Shown in pieces: positions 51,947 through 60,155 of a DNA stretch of 64,000 nucleotides (positions are counted from its first letter, which is position 1; each line of letters begins with the position of its first letter). The position numbers and the translations under genes were made by a program. The DNA comes from JAEUHO01 sp046350655 (GTDB lineage Bacteria > Planctomycetota > PLA2 > JAEUHO01): contig JAXMAB010000009.1 in the NCBI GenBank assembly GCA_046350655.1, forward strand, positions 310,001 through 374,000, written 5' to 3'. Below the pieces are notes generated by a model. It was given only the letters and a program-made list of their open reading frames with translations, ran no database searches and was not told the origin of the DNA.

Positions 51947-53323
51947 TCAGGACGCCGCGTCCGGGTGGCCGTACTCGGCCAGCTTGCGGTAGAGCGTGCG
52001 CAGCCCGATCTTGAGGATGCGCGCGGCCGCGGTCTTGTTGCCGTTGGTGCGCGCGAGGGCGTCGAGGATCAGCACCTTCTCCGCGTCGGGGAGCGACGTC
52101 CCGGCCGGGATGCGGATCACGTCGCCCTCGGGGAGGTCCTCGACGCGCTGCGCGCCCCCCACCTCGGACGGCAGCGCCTCCACGCCGATCTCGGGCGTCT
52201 CGGTGAGCACCACCGCCGCCTCGACCACGTTCTCGAGCTCGCGGACGTTGCCCGGGAAGTCGTAGGCCGTGAGCACGCGGAGCGCGTCGGGCGAGAAGCC
52301 CGTCGTCGCGCGGCCGTGGCGCTCGGAGTACGTCCGGCGGAAGTGCTCCGCGAGGAGCCGGACGTCGCTGCGCCGCTCGCGCAGCGCGGGCAGCCGGATC
52401 GTGACGACCTTCAGGCGGAAGTAGAGGTCCTCGCGGAACGTGCCCTTGCGGACGCGCGCGTCGAGGTCGGCGTTCGTGGCCGCGACGAGCCGCACGTCCA
52501 CGCGGATCGAGCGGTTGTCGCCGACCCGCTCGATCTCGCGGTTCTGCAGCACGCGGAGGAGCTTCACCTGCGTGTGCAGCGGGATGTCGCCGACCTCGTC
52601 GAGGAACAACGTCCCGCGGTCCGCGGCCTCGAAGCGGCCGGGCCGGTCGCCCGTCGCGCCCGTGAACGAGCCCTTCACGTGGCCGAAGAGCTCGCTCTCG
52701 AGCAGCCCCTCGGAGAGGGCCGCGCAGTTCACGCGGACGAACGGGCCGCGGCTGCGCGCGCTGACCGCGTGGACCGCCTCGGCGACGAGCTCCTTGCCCG
52801 TGCCGGACTCGCCGAGCAGGAGCACCGTGGCGTTCGTCGGCGCGACCTTCGCGACCGTGCGGAACACCTCCTGGATCGCCGGCGACTCGCCGACGAACCC
52901 CTTGCGCCACACGCCGTCGCGGGCCAGCGCGTCGCGCAGCGGCTCCGAGGCGGAGCTCTCCTCGCGCGCGCGCAGCGCCGAGTCGACGACCGCGCGGAGG
53001 CGCGGGAGGTCGAGGGGCTTCTCGAGGAAGTCGTAGGCCCCCTCCCGCATCGCCCGCTTCGCCTTCTCGATCGTGCCGTACGCCGTCATGACGACGACCG
53101 GCGTGCGCGGGTGCAGACGGCGCACCTCGGGCAGGAGGTCCATGCCGTCCTTGCCGCCGGGCAGGACCACGTCGGTCAGCACGAGGTCGAACGGCTCGTT
53201 GCGCAGCGCCTCCTCGGCGCGCTCGTAGTCCTCCGCGAGCCGCACCTGGTGGCGGGCCGAGAAGACCTCGCCGAGCGCGGCGCGGGCGTTCGGCTCGTCC
53301 TCGACGATCAGGAGCCTTGCCAC
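51947..53323 (-). CDS. sigma-54-dependent response regulator (NtrC family)
   Basis: A 458-residue regulator with three domains. The receiver (1-120) has acidic DEPN at 8-11 and phospho-Asp in LVLTDVVLPGG near 53. The AAA+ sigma-54 activation domain (145-385) has Walker A LGESGTGKELVAEAV near 172 and Walker B GTLFLDEVGDIPL near 245. Its sigma-54 contact loop reads KGSFTGATGD, so the usual GAFTGA is GSFTGA. The Fis-type HTH (415-455) ends ALARTNGNKTAAARILKIGLRTLYRKL. Its start overlaps the histidine kinase stop by 16 bases. Confidence 0.95.
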   Translation of the reverse strand: MARLLIVEDEPNARAALGEVFSARHQVRLAEDYERAEEALRNEPFDLVLTDVVLPGGKDGMDLLPEVRRLHPRTPVVVMTAYGTIEKAKRAMREGAYDFLEKPLDLPRLRAVVDSALRAREESSASEPLRDALARDGVWRKGFVGESPAIQEVFRTVAKVAPTNATVLLLGESGTGKELVAEAVHAVSARSRGPFVRVNCAALSEGLLESELFGHVKGSFTGATGDRPGRFEAADRGTLFLDEVGDIPLHTQVKLLRVLQNREIERVGDNRSIRVDVRLVAATNADLDARVRKGTFREDLYFRLKVVTIRLPALRERRSDVRLLAEHFRRTYSERHGRATTGFSPDALRVLTAYDFPGNVRELENVVEAAVVLTETPEIGVEALPSEVGGAQRVEDLPEGDVIRIPAGTSLPDAEKVLILDALARTNGNKTAAARILKIGLRTLYRKLAEYGHPDAAS

Positions 53324-54480
53324 GGGCGTCCTCCGTCCCGGGCCGGCGCGGGCGCGCCGCGGGGGGCCGTCGCGGGCTCGGCGTCGATGGGCAGGTGCAC
53401 GACGAACCGCGCGCCGCCGCCCGGCCGGTCGAGCACCTCGATCTCGCCGCCGTGGTCCTGGATCGCGCGCCGGGCCAACGGCAGGCCGAGCCCGTGCCCG
53501 CCCCGCTTCGTGGTGAAGAACAGCTCGAACATGCGGGCCCGGTCCGCGGCCGGGATCCCGGGCCCGTCGTCGTCGACGACGGCGACCGTGCTGACGGGGT
53601 CGTCGCGCGTGGTCACCCAGACGTGGCCCCCCCGCGGCGCGGCCTCGAGCGCGTTGCGGACGAGGTTGTGGAGCGCGCGGTCCACGCGGCGGGGGTCGAG
53701 CCGCAGCGTGCGCCGGCTGCCGCGCTGGAGCGCCAGCGAGACGCCGGCCTGCGCGGCCGTCGAGCGCAGGCGCTCGACGACGGCGCTCGCGACGTCGTCG
53801 AGCCGGACGGCCTCGCGGCTCGGGGGCCCGCCGCGCGACACCTCGAGCAGGTGCGTGACGAGCTCGTCGAGCCGCCGCATCTCGGCCAGCATCGCGTCGG
53901 TCTTCGCCAGCAGGTCCGCGCGCGACGCGTCGGGGTCGGCCACCCGCTCGCGCAGGAGCTGGAGGTTCAGCGACAGCGCGTTGAGCGGGTTGCGGATCTC
54001 GTGCGCGATCCCGGCGCCGAGCGCCTCGACCGCCTCGCTGCGCGCGCGCAGGACGCGCCGCTCCTCCGTCCGCACGCGCTCCGTGATGTCCTCGAGCACG
54101 AGGCCGGCGCCGAGGACCGCGCCCCCGCGCTCGTGGAGCGGCGTGAGCACCGCGCGCACCACCCGATCGGCGAGCGGCACCTGCGGGAACTCGAGCGGCA
54201 CGCCCTCCCGCAGCACGCGGTCGAGGGCCGCGCCCCAGTCGCGGTTGCGGTCGGCCCGGAGCGCGGGGAACACCTCGAGGAGCGGCCGCCCGAGCGCCTG
54301 GTCCCGCGGCACCGTCGTCCGCGCGAGCGCGCGGTTCCAGACGATGACCCGGCCGGTGCGATCGACGACGGCGACCGCGTCCGGCAGCGCCTCGCTCAGC
54401 TGCTCGAGCGCGAGCGCGTAGTCGCCTTCCGGGAGCACCCGGACGAGGACTTCGGTGTACAGGGTGAACCAGCGACTCAC
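53308..54480 (-). CDS. PAS sensor histidine kinase (NtrB-like, cytosolic)
   Basis: A 390-residue kinase. No transmembrane helix is seen, so it senses in the cytosol. The PAS domain is at about 30-140 (LPDAVAVVDRTGRVIVWNRAL). The HisKA box with phospho-His, LGAGIAHEIRNPLNALSLNLQLL, is near 155. The HATPase has N box HNLVRNALEAAPRGG near 275, G1 VVDDDGPGIP near 300 and G2 GGHGLGLPLARR near 330. The GTG at 54480 has GAGG before it and is favoured over an upstream ATG at 54546. A TACGAT -10-like hexamer lies about 16 bases upstream. Partner of the overlapping NtrC-type regulator. Confidence 0.92.
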   Translation of the reverse strand: MSRWFTLYTEVLVRVLPEGDYALALEQLSEALPDAVAVVDRTGRVIVWNRALARTTVPRDQALGRPLLEVFPALRADRNRDWGAALDRVLREGVPLEFPQVPLADRVVRAVLTPLHERGGAVLGAGLVLEDITERVRTEERRVLRARSEAVEALGAGIAHEIRNPLNALSLNLQLLRERVADPDASRADLLAKTDAMLAEMRRLDELVTHLLEVSRGGPPSREAVRLDDVASAVVERLRSTAAQAGVSLALQRGSRRTLRLDPRRVDRALHNLVRNALEAAPRGGHVWVTTRDDPVSTVAVVDDDGPGIPAADRARMFELFFTTKRGGHGLGLPLARRAIQDHGGEIEVLDRPGGGARFVVHLPIDAEPATAPRGAPAPARDGGRPWQGS

Positions 54481-54588
54481 GGAGGCCTCGTCACGGATCG
54501 TATCCGGGCAGGCCTCGGTCCCGGCCTCGCGGGCGGGGGCGCGCACCGACCGCGGGCCCGCCGACGGGGCGGACGCGCGCGGACGGCC

Positions 54589-55212
54589 TCACCCGCCGGT
54601 GGCACGCCGCGAGGGCCGCACCGAGCCCTCGACGCGCCACCACGTGCGCTCCCGGGCGGCGACGCCCGCGGCGGCGGCGGTCCCGAGCCCGAGGTCCACG
54701 TCGTACAGGCGGTTCGTCACCCGACGCAGCGCGGCGACGCTGGCGGCGCGGACGCGGGGGTCGGGGTCCTCGATCCGGTCGATGAGCGACGGCACCGCCG
54801 CCCAAACGTCCCGACGGCCGAGCTCGGTCGCCGCGGCGGCACGGACCGCCGGCGCCGGCGCCACGAGCTGGACCCGCTCGAGGCGGTCCGCCGGCAGGTC
54901 CGCGAGCACCGCGGCCAGTACCGGGCCGACACGCGACGGGCCCGGCGTCCCCCGCTCGTCGTCCGCGGCGCGCCCCAGCAGGTCGAGCGCCGTCTCGCCC
55001 TCGGCCACGAGCCGCTCCCCGGCCCGGGACCGGACCGTGAAGTCCGCGGCGTACAGCGCGGCGATCCGGGGGTCGGCCCCGGCGGACCCGGAGGTCCCCG
55101 GCTCACGCTGCGGCCGCTCGGGGGTCGCCTCGCGCCCCACCGCCCGGCACCCGGGGAGGGTGGCGACGGCGAGCGCCACAGCGACCAGCAGCGAGGGCCG
55201 GGAGAGGGTCAC
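54589..55212 (-). CDS. HEAT-repeat lipoprotein
   Basis: A 207-residue lipoprotein. The signal LLVAVALAVATLPGC ends in a lipobox Cys near residue 22, and a charged linker follows. HEAT-like helices at about 85-165 include VRAAAATELGRRDVWAAVPSLIDRI and DPRVRAASVAALRRV. The GTG at 55212 is 6 bases after a TAGCCT hexamer, so it may be leaderless. It is transcribed away from rnpA. The function is unknown. Confidence 0.72.
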   Translation of the reverse strand: MTLSRPSLLVAVALAVATLPGCRAVGREATPERPQREPGTSGSAGADPRIAALYAADFTVRSRAGERLVAEGETALDLLGRAADDERGTPGPSRVGPVLAAVLADLPADRLERVQLVAPAPAVRAAAATELGRRDVWAAVPSLIDRIEDPDPRVRAASVAALRRVTNRLYDVDLGLGTAAAAGVAARERTWWRVEGSVRPSRRATGG

Positions 55213-55224
55213 CCCCCTAGGCTA
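55212..55224 (-). promoter_or_regulatory. leaderless-type -10 for the HEAT lipoprotein
   Basis: TAGCCT (55224-55219, minus strand), then AGGGGG, then GTG. Confidence 0.45.
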
Positions 55225-55286
55225 CCTCACCCCGACGCGCCCGACGACCCGGGGGCCCCCGGAAGCGACGTCGGCGGCGGCCCGCG

Positions 55287-55299
55287 TACGATGCCCGCG
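55287..55299 (+). promoter_or_regulatory. leaderless-type -10 for rnpA
   Basis: TACGAT (55287-55292), then GCCCGC, then GTG 55299. Confidence 0.5.
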
Positions 55300-55655
55300 T
55301 GAGCCCCCCTCCCCCGGTTCCGGGCCCGTACCCGAAGACCGCCCGCCTGCGGCTCGAGCGCGACTTCGCGCCGCTGCGCCGCGCGGGGCGTCGCGTGACC
55401 GGTCAGCAGGCCGCCTTCCGGATCCTCCCGAGCGACCGCCCGACGGCGCGTCTCGGGCTCGCCGCGCCCCGCGCGTACGGGAACGCGGTGCGGCGCAACC
55501 GGTTCCGCCGCCTCGCCCGCGAGGCCTTCCGTCGCGTGCGCGGCGAGCTGGCCCCCGTCGACATCCTCGCGAGCCCGCGGCGCGACCTGCGCGAGCCGAC
55601 GCTCGAAGGGCTCGTCGCGGACCTCCGCCGCGCGGCGGGGCGGCGCGCGCCGTGA
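55299..55655 (+). CDS. rnpA: ribonuclease P protein component
   Basis: A 118-residue basic protein that assists RNase P RNA in 5-prime tRNA processing. It has RLERDFAPLRRAGRRVTG near residues 17-35, RLGLAAPRAYGNAVRRNRFRRLARE near 50-75 (the RNR motif), and VDILASPRRD near 88. rpmH, the usual neighbour, is not upstream: only 86 bases separate this start from a divergent lipoprotein start. yidD overlaps its stop by four bases. Confidence 0.93.
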   Translation: MSPPPPVPGPYPKTARLRLERDFAPLRRAGRRVTGQQAAFRILPSDRPTARLGLAAPRAYGNAVRRNRFRRLAREAFRRVRGELAPVDILASPRRDLREPTLEGLVADLRRAAGRRAP

Positions 55656-55867
55656 AGGCGCTGCTCCTCGGGCTGCTCACGCTCTACAAGCGGCTCCTCT
55701 CGCCGCTGCTGCCCCCCGCCTGCCGCTTCCACCCGACGTGCTCCGTCTACGCCGCGGAGGCGATCCGGCGCCACGGCGCGTGGCGCGGGCTCTCGCTCAC
55801 CGCCTCGAGGCTGTGGCGGTGTCGGCCCGGCGGCGGCGCGGGCGACGACCCGGTGCCCCACGCCTGA
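55652..55867 (+). CDS. yidD: membrane protein insertion efficiency factor
   Basis: A 71-residue YidD-family protein. The pattern LYKRLLSPLLPPACRFHPTCSVYAAEAIRRHG holds the family cysteines, followed by GLSLTASRLWRCRPGG. The family is proposed to aid membrane protein insertion together with YidC. The GTG at 55652 overlaps the rnpA stop (GTGA). yidC itself does not follow; the next gene is convergent and unrelated. Confidence 0.92.
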   Translation: MKALLLGLLTLYKRLLSPLLPPACRFHPTCSVYAAEAIRRHGAWRGLSLTASRLWRCRPGGGAGDDPVPHA

Positions 55868-55878
55868 TCCGGGCCGCG

Positions 55879-55894
55879 GGGACCGCGAGGCCCG
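55879..55894. repeat. interspersed repeat arm after yidD
   Basis: GGGACCGCGAGGCCCG begins 12 bases beyond the yidD stop; a loose partner CGCGGGTCC follows near 55911. Confidence 0.6.
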
Positions 55895-56014
55895 CGGCGC
55901 CACGGTGCCGCGCGGGTCCGCGTGGGCCACGGCCGGGAACGGAACGGGGCGCCGGGCCCGAGGGCTCGGCGCCCCGCGGGGGCGCGATGCGCGGTCGCGG
56001 CTGCGACCGGAGGG

Positions 56015-59000
56015 TCAGCGGGCGGCGCCCGCGTCCTTCGGGACCAAGAGGTCCTCGTTCGTCGAGATCTTGTAGTCCGCCTTCACGCGCGCCCAGTCGT
56101 CGTACAGCTCGTAGAGGAGGCGCAGGACGCGCCCCTTCCGGTCGTGCGTGCGCGACGTCCGCGACTGCTGCCACTCCGGCGTCTCGTCGTACGCCGCCTG
56201 GCGCACCCACTCGACGAACGCCTTGCCGTGGAACTCCTCCGGCCCCGGGTCGGCCTGCGCGGCCACGACGACGAGGTAGGCCGCCTTCGTGGGCGCGTCC
56301 ACGCCGATGCGCGGCGTGTCCCGCAGCACGAAGCGGCCGACGGTGCCGACCTCGGTGGACCTCGTGCCGTCGATCTGGCGCACCGCCGAGTAGCCCATGC
56401 TGCGCACGTACGCGCGCCGCGCGAGGGCGTCCTTCTCGGCCTGCGACGCCGACGCCGGCGCCTTCGGGGCGCGCTGGCCCAGCGACGTGGCGCCGACGAA
56501 CGGGCCCGTGCGGTCCAGGACGATCGGCAGCTTCCGGGCCGCCGCGGCCGCGGCGACCGCGTCCTCGAAGGCCTTCACCTTCGCCACGCCGTCGGCCGCC
56601 GCGGGCGCGGGCGCCTTCGGGTCGACGGGCGCCGGCAGGAGCGCCGCGCGGATCTTGTCGAGCTCGCGGGCCGCGCGGTCGAGCGCGCGCGTCTCGAGGT
56701 AGCGGTCCCAGAACTCGGGCTTGCCTCGGACCTCGGACAGCTCGGCGTCGCGCTCGCTGTGCCGCTTCACCGACCGGACCGCCACGAGGGCCGGCCCGCC
56801 GTACAGCGTCTTCGGCGTCACGTCGTAGTCGCCGTCCTTCAACGGATCGAGGTACGACGACAGCGCCGGGTACCCGAGCACCGGGAGCGCCTCGATGGCC
56901 TGGCGCTCGAGCGGCGCCGGCGTCGTGTAGAGGGTCAGGAACTGCGCGCCCTGGGCGCGATCGGCCTCGCCGGGCTGCAGGTCCTGCCACGCCGCGAGCT
57001 GCGCCGCGAACGTCGTCGGGGCGCGGTCCGGGCCCACGCCCTTGCTGCCGCCCGCGAGCCACGTCTGGTACTCGGCCTCGCGGTCGCGGGCCGTCTTCAG
57101 CATCGCGTCGAGGAGCTTCGCGAAGAACTGGTCGCGGAGCGCGACGTAGCGCCACCCGCGGTCGAGGTACGTCTTGTAGAGCTTGTTCACGCCCGGGTCG
57201 GGCATGCCCGCCGTGTTCGACGGCGGCGGGGCCTTGCGGTCCCCGAACGCGTCGGCCGACGGGACCGGCCAGCCCGCCGTGCCGGCGGGGACCGCCTTCT
57301 GCTCGATCAGCTGGCGCCGCAGGTCGGCCCCGTAGCCCTTCACCGGGTCCTTCGGGTCCACCTCGGGGGCGTCCGCGCCCTCGCCGTCCGTCACGCGGTA
57401 TCCGGTCGAGAGCTGCGAGAGGAACGTCTCCCACGCGTCGGACTCGGTCGGCCGGAACTGCGGCAGCTTCTCCCACGCCTTCGCGAACAGCTCGTCGGGG
57501 ACGAGGCTCGGGACGACGTAGACCGCCTCGAACTCGCGCTTGCGCGGGATCGCGAAGTCGCGGCGCACCGAGACGAAGAACGCCTCGACGTCCGTGGCGT
57601 TGCCGTCCCGGACGTCGTCGTCGTTGCCCTCGACGCCGTCGGCGCCCGCGCTCGTGGCCTCGAAGCGGCCCGTCGAGAAGCGCACGTCCAGCGGGCGGTT
57701 CCACGCGTCGTTCCGCGCGTCGGCGGCGAGGTACGGCGCGAACGCGACCGGCATCGGGACGATCATCGCGTCCGCCGTCGGCTTCGCGGACAGGTCGTCG
57801 TCGGTGCCCGTCTTCGCGTCGGCGCCGGCGCTGCGCAGCGTGCCGGCGGTCTTGTCCCACGCCACCTCGGTCCCCCACGCGTCCTTCGGGACCTCGAGGA
57901 GCGGCGCGGGCGCGGCGGGCTTGCCGTCCTTCGCGGGCGGGGCCTTCGTGAGGTCCGCGACCGCGTCGGGCCACCCGCCGGTCTCGCGGAACCACGTCCG
58001 CATCGCCTCGCCGACGCGACGGAGCGTCGCGAGCGTGTCCACGACCTTCGCGGCCTCGGGCACCACGTCGTCCGCGGTCCCGGCCTTGCCGTCCGGACCG
58101 ACCGACGTGAGCACGCCGGCGTCGCCCGCCTTGGCGTAGACGAACGCCGCGCCCCACGGGTCGTTCGGCAGCTTCGCGCCCAGCGACTTGCCCGGCTCCT
58201 TCGAGAGGAACTCGGCCTCGTCCGCGGGCCACGCGCCGTTCTTCTCGCGCCACGCCGCGAGCGTCGCGTTGTGCCGGCGCACGTCGCGGATCGCGTCCAC
58301 GGCCTTCTGCAGCGCCGCGACCTGCGTGCTGATGGCGGAGCGCGTCTGCTCCTCGGGCCGCACTACGTCCACGAACGCCGAGCCGGGCAGCGACGCGGCG
58401 ACGAGGTCCACGCGCTCGCGCGACGCCTTCCAGGCGTCGAACGCCTCCTTGCGGTCCACGGCGTACCGGTCCGTGGCCACGAGGTCGCCGAGGAACTTGT
58501 CCTTGAGCAGGACCTCGCGGACCGTGAGCTCGAAGTCCGCCTTGTTCAGCGGCCGGCCCGACGTGCGGGAGATGCCCTCGATCACCTCGTCGTAGCGCTC
58601 GGGCGTGAACCCGCCGCCCCGACCGGCCCAGCGCGAGATCAGCTCGCGGACCGTGTCGCGGACCTCCTCGTCCGACACGCGGTACCCGGCCTCCTTGGCG
58701 GCCTCGACCTGCGCGATGTGCATCCACGTCCCGAGCAGCTTGCGCGACGCGCGCTCGTCGAGCATCTCGCCGGCGAACCGGATCGAGGGGCCGATCCCGC
58801 GCGCCGAGTAGAAGGCGTCGTACCGGCGGAAGACCGCGAGGAACTCCTCGTGGGAGACCTCGCGCGTCTTGCCCGGCGCCGGCTCGAACTTGCCGCCGAG
58901 GTCTTCCTTGCCGACGGGGCCGTTCCGGGAGCAGCCCCTGGCGGCACCGGTCACGGAGAACGTCGCCAGCAGGAGGACGACGATCCCGATGAGCACCCAG

Positions 59001-59038
59001 CGCTCGTACTGCTTGACCTGCTTCCAGGCGCGAGACAT
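56015..59038 (-). CDS. PpiD/SurA-like membrane protein with GspG-type motifs
   Basis: A 1007-residue protein anchored by one helix (residues 13-35, RWVLIGIVVLLLATFSVTG). A SurA-N-like chaperone region at about 60-230 includes EEFLAVFRRYDAFY, ARVSDEEVRDTVRELI-type helices and DFELTVREVLLKDKFL. Then, at about 275-480, three copies of a motif known from the C-terminus of GspG pseudopilins appear: NDPWGAAFVYAK with GPDGKAGTADDV; KDAWGTEVAWDK with GADAKTGTDDDL; NDAWNRPLDVRF with GADGVEGNDDDV. The Asp-rich ends would bind calcium. The C-terminal half (about 520-1000) looks helical, with a SurA-like end (GKAFVEWVRQAAYDETPEW). I infer a periplasmic folding factor; no PpiC signature is obvious. Confidence 0.7.
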   Translation of the reverse strand: MSRAWKQVKQYERWVLIGIVVLLLATFSVTGAARGCSRNGPVGKEDLGGKFEPAPGKTREVSHEEFLAVFRRYDAFYSARGIGPSIRFAGEMLDERASRKLLGTWMHIAQVEAAKEAGYRVSDEEVRDTVRELISRWAGRGGGFTPERYDEVIEGISRTSGRPLNKADFELTVREVLLKDKFLGDLVATDRYAVDRKEAFDAWKASRERVDLVAASLPGSAFVDVVRPEEQTRSAISTQVAALQKAVDAIRDVRRHNATLAAWREKNGAWPADEAEFLSKEPGKSLGAKLPNDPWGAAFVYAKAGDAGVLTSVGPDGKAGTADDVVPEAAKVVDTLATLRRVGEAMRTWFRETGGWPDAVADLTKAPPAKDGKPAAPAPLLEVPKDAWGTEVAWDKTAGTLRSAGADAKTGTDDDLSAKPTADAMIVPMPVAFAPYLAADARNDAWNRPLDVRFSTGRFEATSAGADGVEGNDDDVRDGNATDVEAFFVSVRRDFAIPRKREFEAVYVVPSLVPDELFAKAWEKLPQFRPTESDAWETFLSQLSTGYRVTDGEGADAPEVDPKDPVKGYGADLRRQLIEQKAVPAGTAGWPVPSADAFGDRKAPPPSNTAGMPDPGVNKLYKTYLDRGWRYVALRDQFFAKLLDAMLKTARDREAEYQTWLAGGSKGVGPDRAPTTFAAQLAAWQDLQPGEADRAQGAQFLTLYTTPAPLERQAIEALPVLGYPALSSYLDPLKDGDYDVTPKTLYGGPALVAVRSVKRHSERDAELSEVRGKPEFWDRYLETRALDRAARELDKIRAALLPAPVDPKAPAPAAADGVAKVKAFEDAVAAAAAARKLPIVLDRTGPFVGATSLGQRAPKAPASASQAEKDALARRAYVRSMGYSAVRQIDGTRSTEVGTVGRFVLRDTPRIGVDAPTKAAYLVVVAAQADPGPEEFHGKAFVEWVRQAAYDETPEWQQSRTSRTHDRKGRVLRLLYELYDDWARVKADYKISTNEDLLVPKDAGAAR

Positions 59039-59199
59039 GCGACCTCCGACGTCGGCGGACCGGGAAACGCGCGAGGATACCGGGGTCTGACGCGGGGTCG
59101 AAACCCGGGGGCGGGTGTCCGACCGGGATTTTGGCCTCGGCGGGCGCCGGACCCGGGGGCCCCCCCACCACCCCGCGGCCCGGGACGAGGTCGCCGCGG

Positions 59200-59253
59200 G
59201 GGACCGCGAGGCCCGGCCGCCGTCGGCCCCGCCGGCCGCCGGGCCTCGCGGTC
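59200..59253. repeat. interspersed palindromic repeat hairpin after scpB
   Basis: GGGACCGCGAGGCCCGG (59200-59216) pairs with CCGGGCCTCGCGGTC (59239-59253). It lies about 80 bases beyond the scpB stop (minus strand). Confidence 0.75.
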
Positions 59254-59329
59254 GTCGGCCCGGGATGCGGTCCCCGGGGCGAGGACCGTCCGACGAGGGG
59301 TGCGGCGGCGCCCGCGGGGGCGGTCCGCG

Positions 59330-60142
59330 TCAGAGCCGGGCGAGGTCCTTCGCGTTCGGGAGGTCCTCGAGGCCGGCGAGGCCGAAGACCTCGAGGAAGC
59401 GGACCGTGGTCGCGTAGAGCAGCGGGCGGCCGGGCTGGTCGCTGCGGCCGGAGACCTTCAGCAGGCGGCGCTCGAGCAGCTGCCGCAGCGCCTCGCCGCA
59501 CTGCACGCCGCGGATGCGCTCGATCTCGGCCCGCGCGACGGGTTGCTTGTAGGCGACGATCGAGAGCGTCTCGAGGAGGGTCGCCGACAGGCGGTCGGCG
59601 GCCGGGCGCCGCCACAGCCGTCGCACGTACTCGGCGTACTCGGGCCGCGTGACGACGCGGTGCCCGCCCGCGACGTCCTGGATCTCGACCGCGAGGCCCG
59701 CCGCCTTCCACCGGGTGCGGATCGCCTCGACGGCCTCCTTCACGTGGAGCGCGGACGGGAGCCCGAGGAGATCGCGGATGCGCTCGGCCGTGAGCGCTTC
59801 GCCCGCCGCGAGGAGGAGGGCCTCGACGGCGCCCTCGAGCCGCTCGGGCGGCGGGGGCGGGCCGTCGGCCTTCTTCGCGCGGCGACGGCCGCCGTCGCCC
59901 TCGTCGCCCTCGCCCGGCTCGTCGCCGCCGGCGGCGTCGTCGTCACCGACCGGGGCGTCCGACGCGGGCAGGTCGCCGGCGGCCGGCTCCGTCGCGTCGG
60001 CGGCCGCGGGGTCGCTCGCGCCCGGCACCCCCTCCGCCGGCGGGCCGCCGGCCGCGGCGTCGGCCGGGGCACCCGCCGGGGCGTCGGTCGGGGCGTCGGT
60101 CGGGGTCGAGGGATCGGACGGGGGGCGGCGCTTGGGGCTCAC
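59330..60142 (-). CDS. scpB: chromosome segregation and condensation protein ScpB
   Basis: A 270-residue ScpB, the winged-helix partner of SMC-ScpA condensin. The first 95 residues are an acidic Ala/Pro/Asp-rich extension with DAPTDAPAGAPADAAAG repeats. The two winged helices follow: LEGAVEALLLAAGEALTAERI near 100, then LSATLLETLSIVAYKQPVARAEIERIRG near 185, the family signature, and LLKVSGRSDQPGRPLLYATT near 230. GTG 60142 is 7 bases after TAGGTT. scpA is not in the window. Confidence 0.9.
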   Translation of the reverse strand: MSPKRRPPSDPSTPTDAPTDAPAGAPADAAAGGPPAEGVPGASDPAAADATEPAAGDLPASDAPVGDDDAAGGDEPGEGDEGDGGRRRAKKADGPPPPPERLEGAVEALLLAAGEALTAERIRDLLGLPSALHVKEAVEAIRTRWKAAGLAVEIQDVAGGHRVVTRPEYAEYVRRLWRRPAADRLSATLLETLSIVAYKQPVARAEIERIRGVQCGEALRQLLERRLLKVSGRSDQPGRPLLYATTVRFLEVFGLAGLEDLPNAKDLARL

Positions 60143-60155
60143 CGGCGACAACCTA
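60142..60155 (-). promoter_or_regulatory. leaderless-type -10 for scpB
   Basis: TAGGTT (60155-60150, minus strand), then GTCGCCG, then GTG. Confidence 0.4.
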
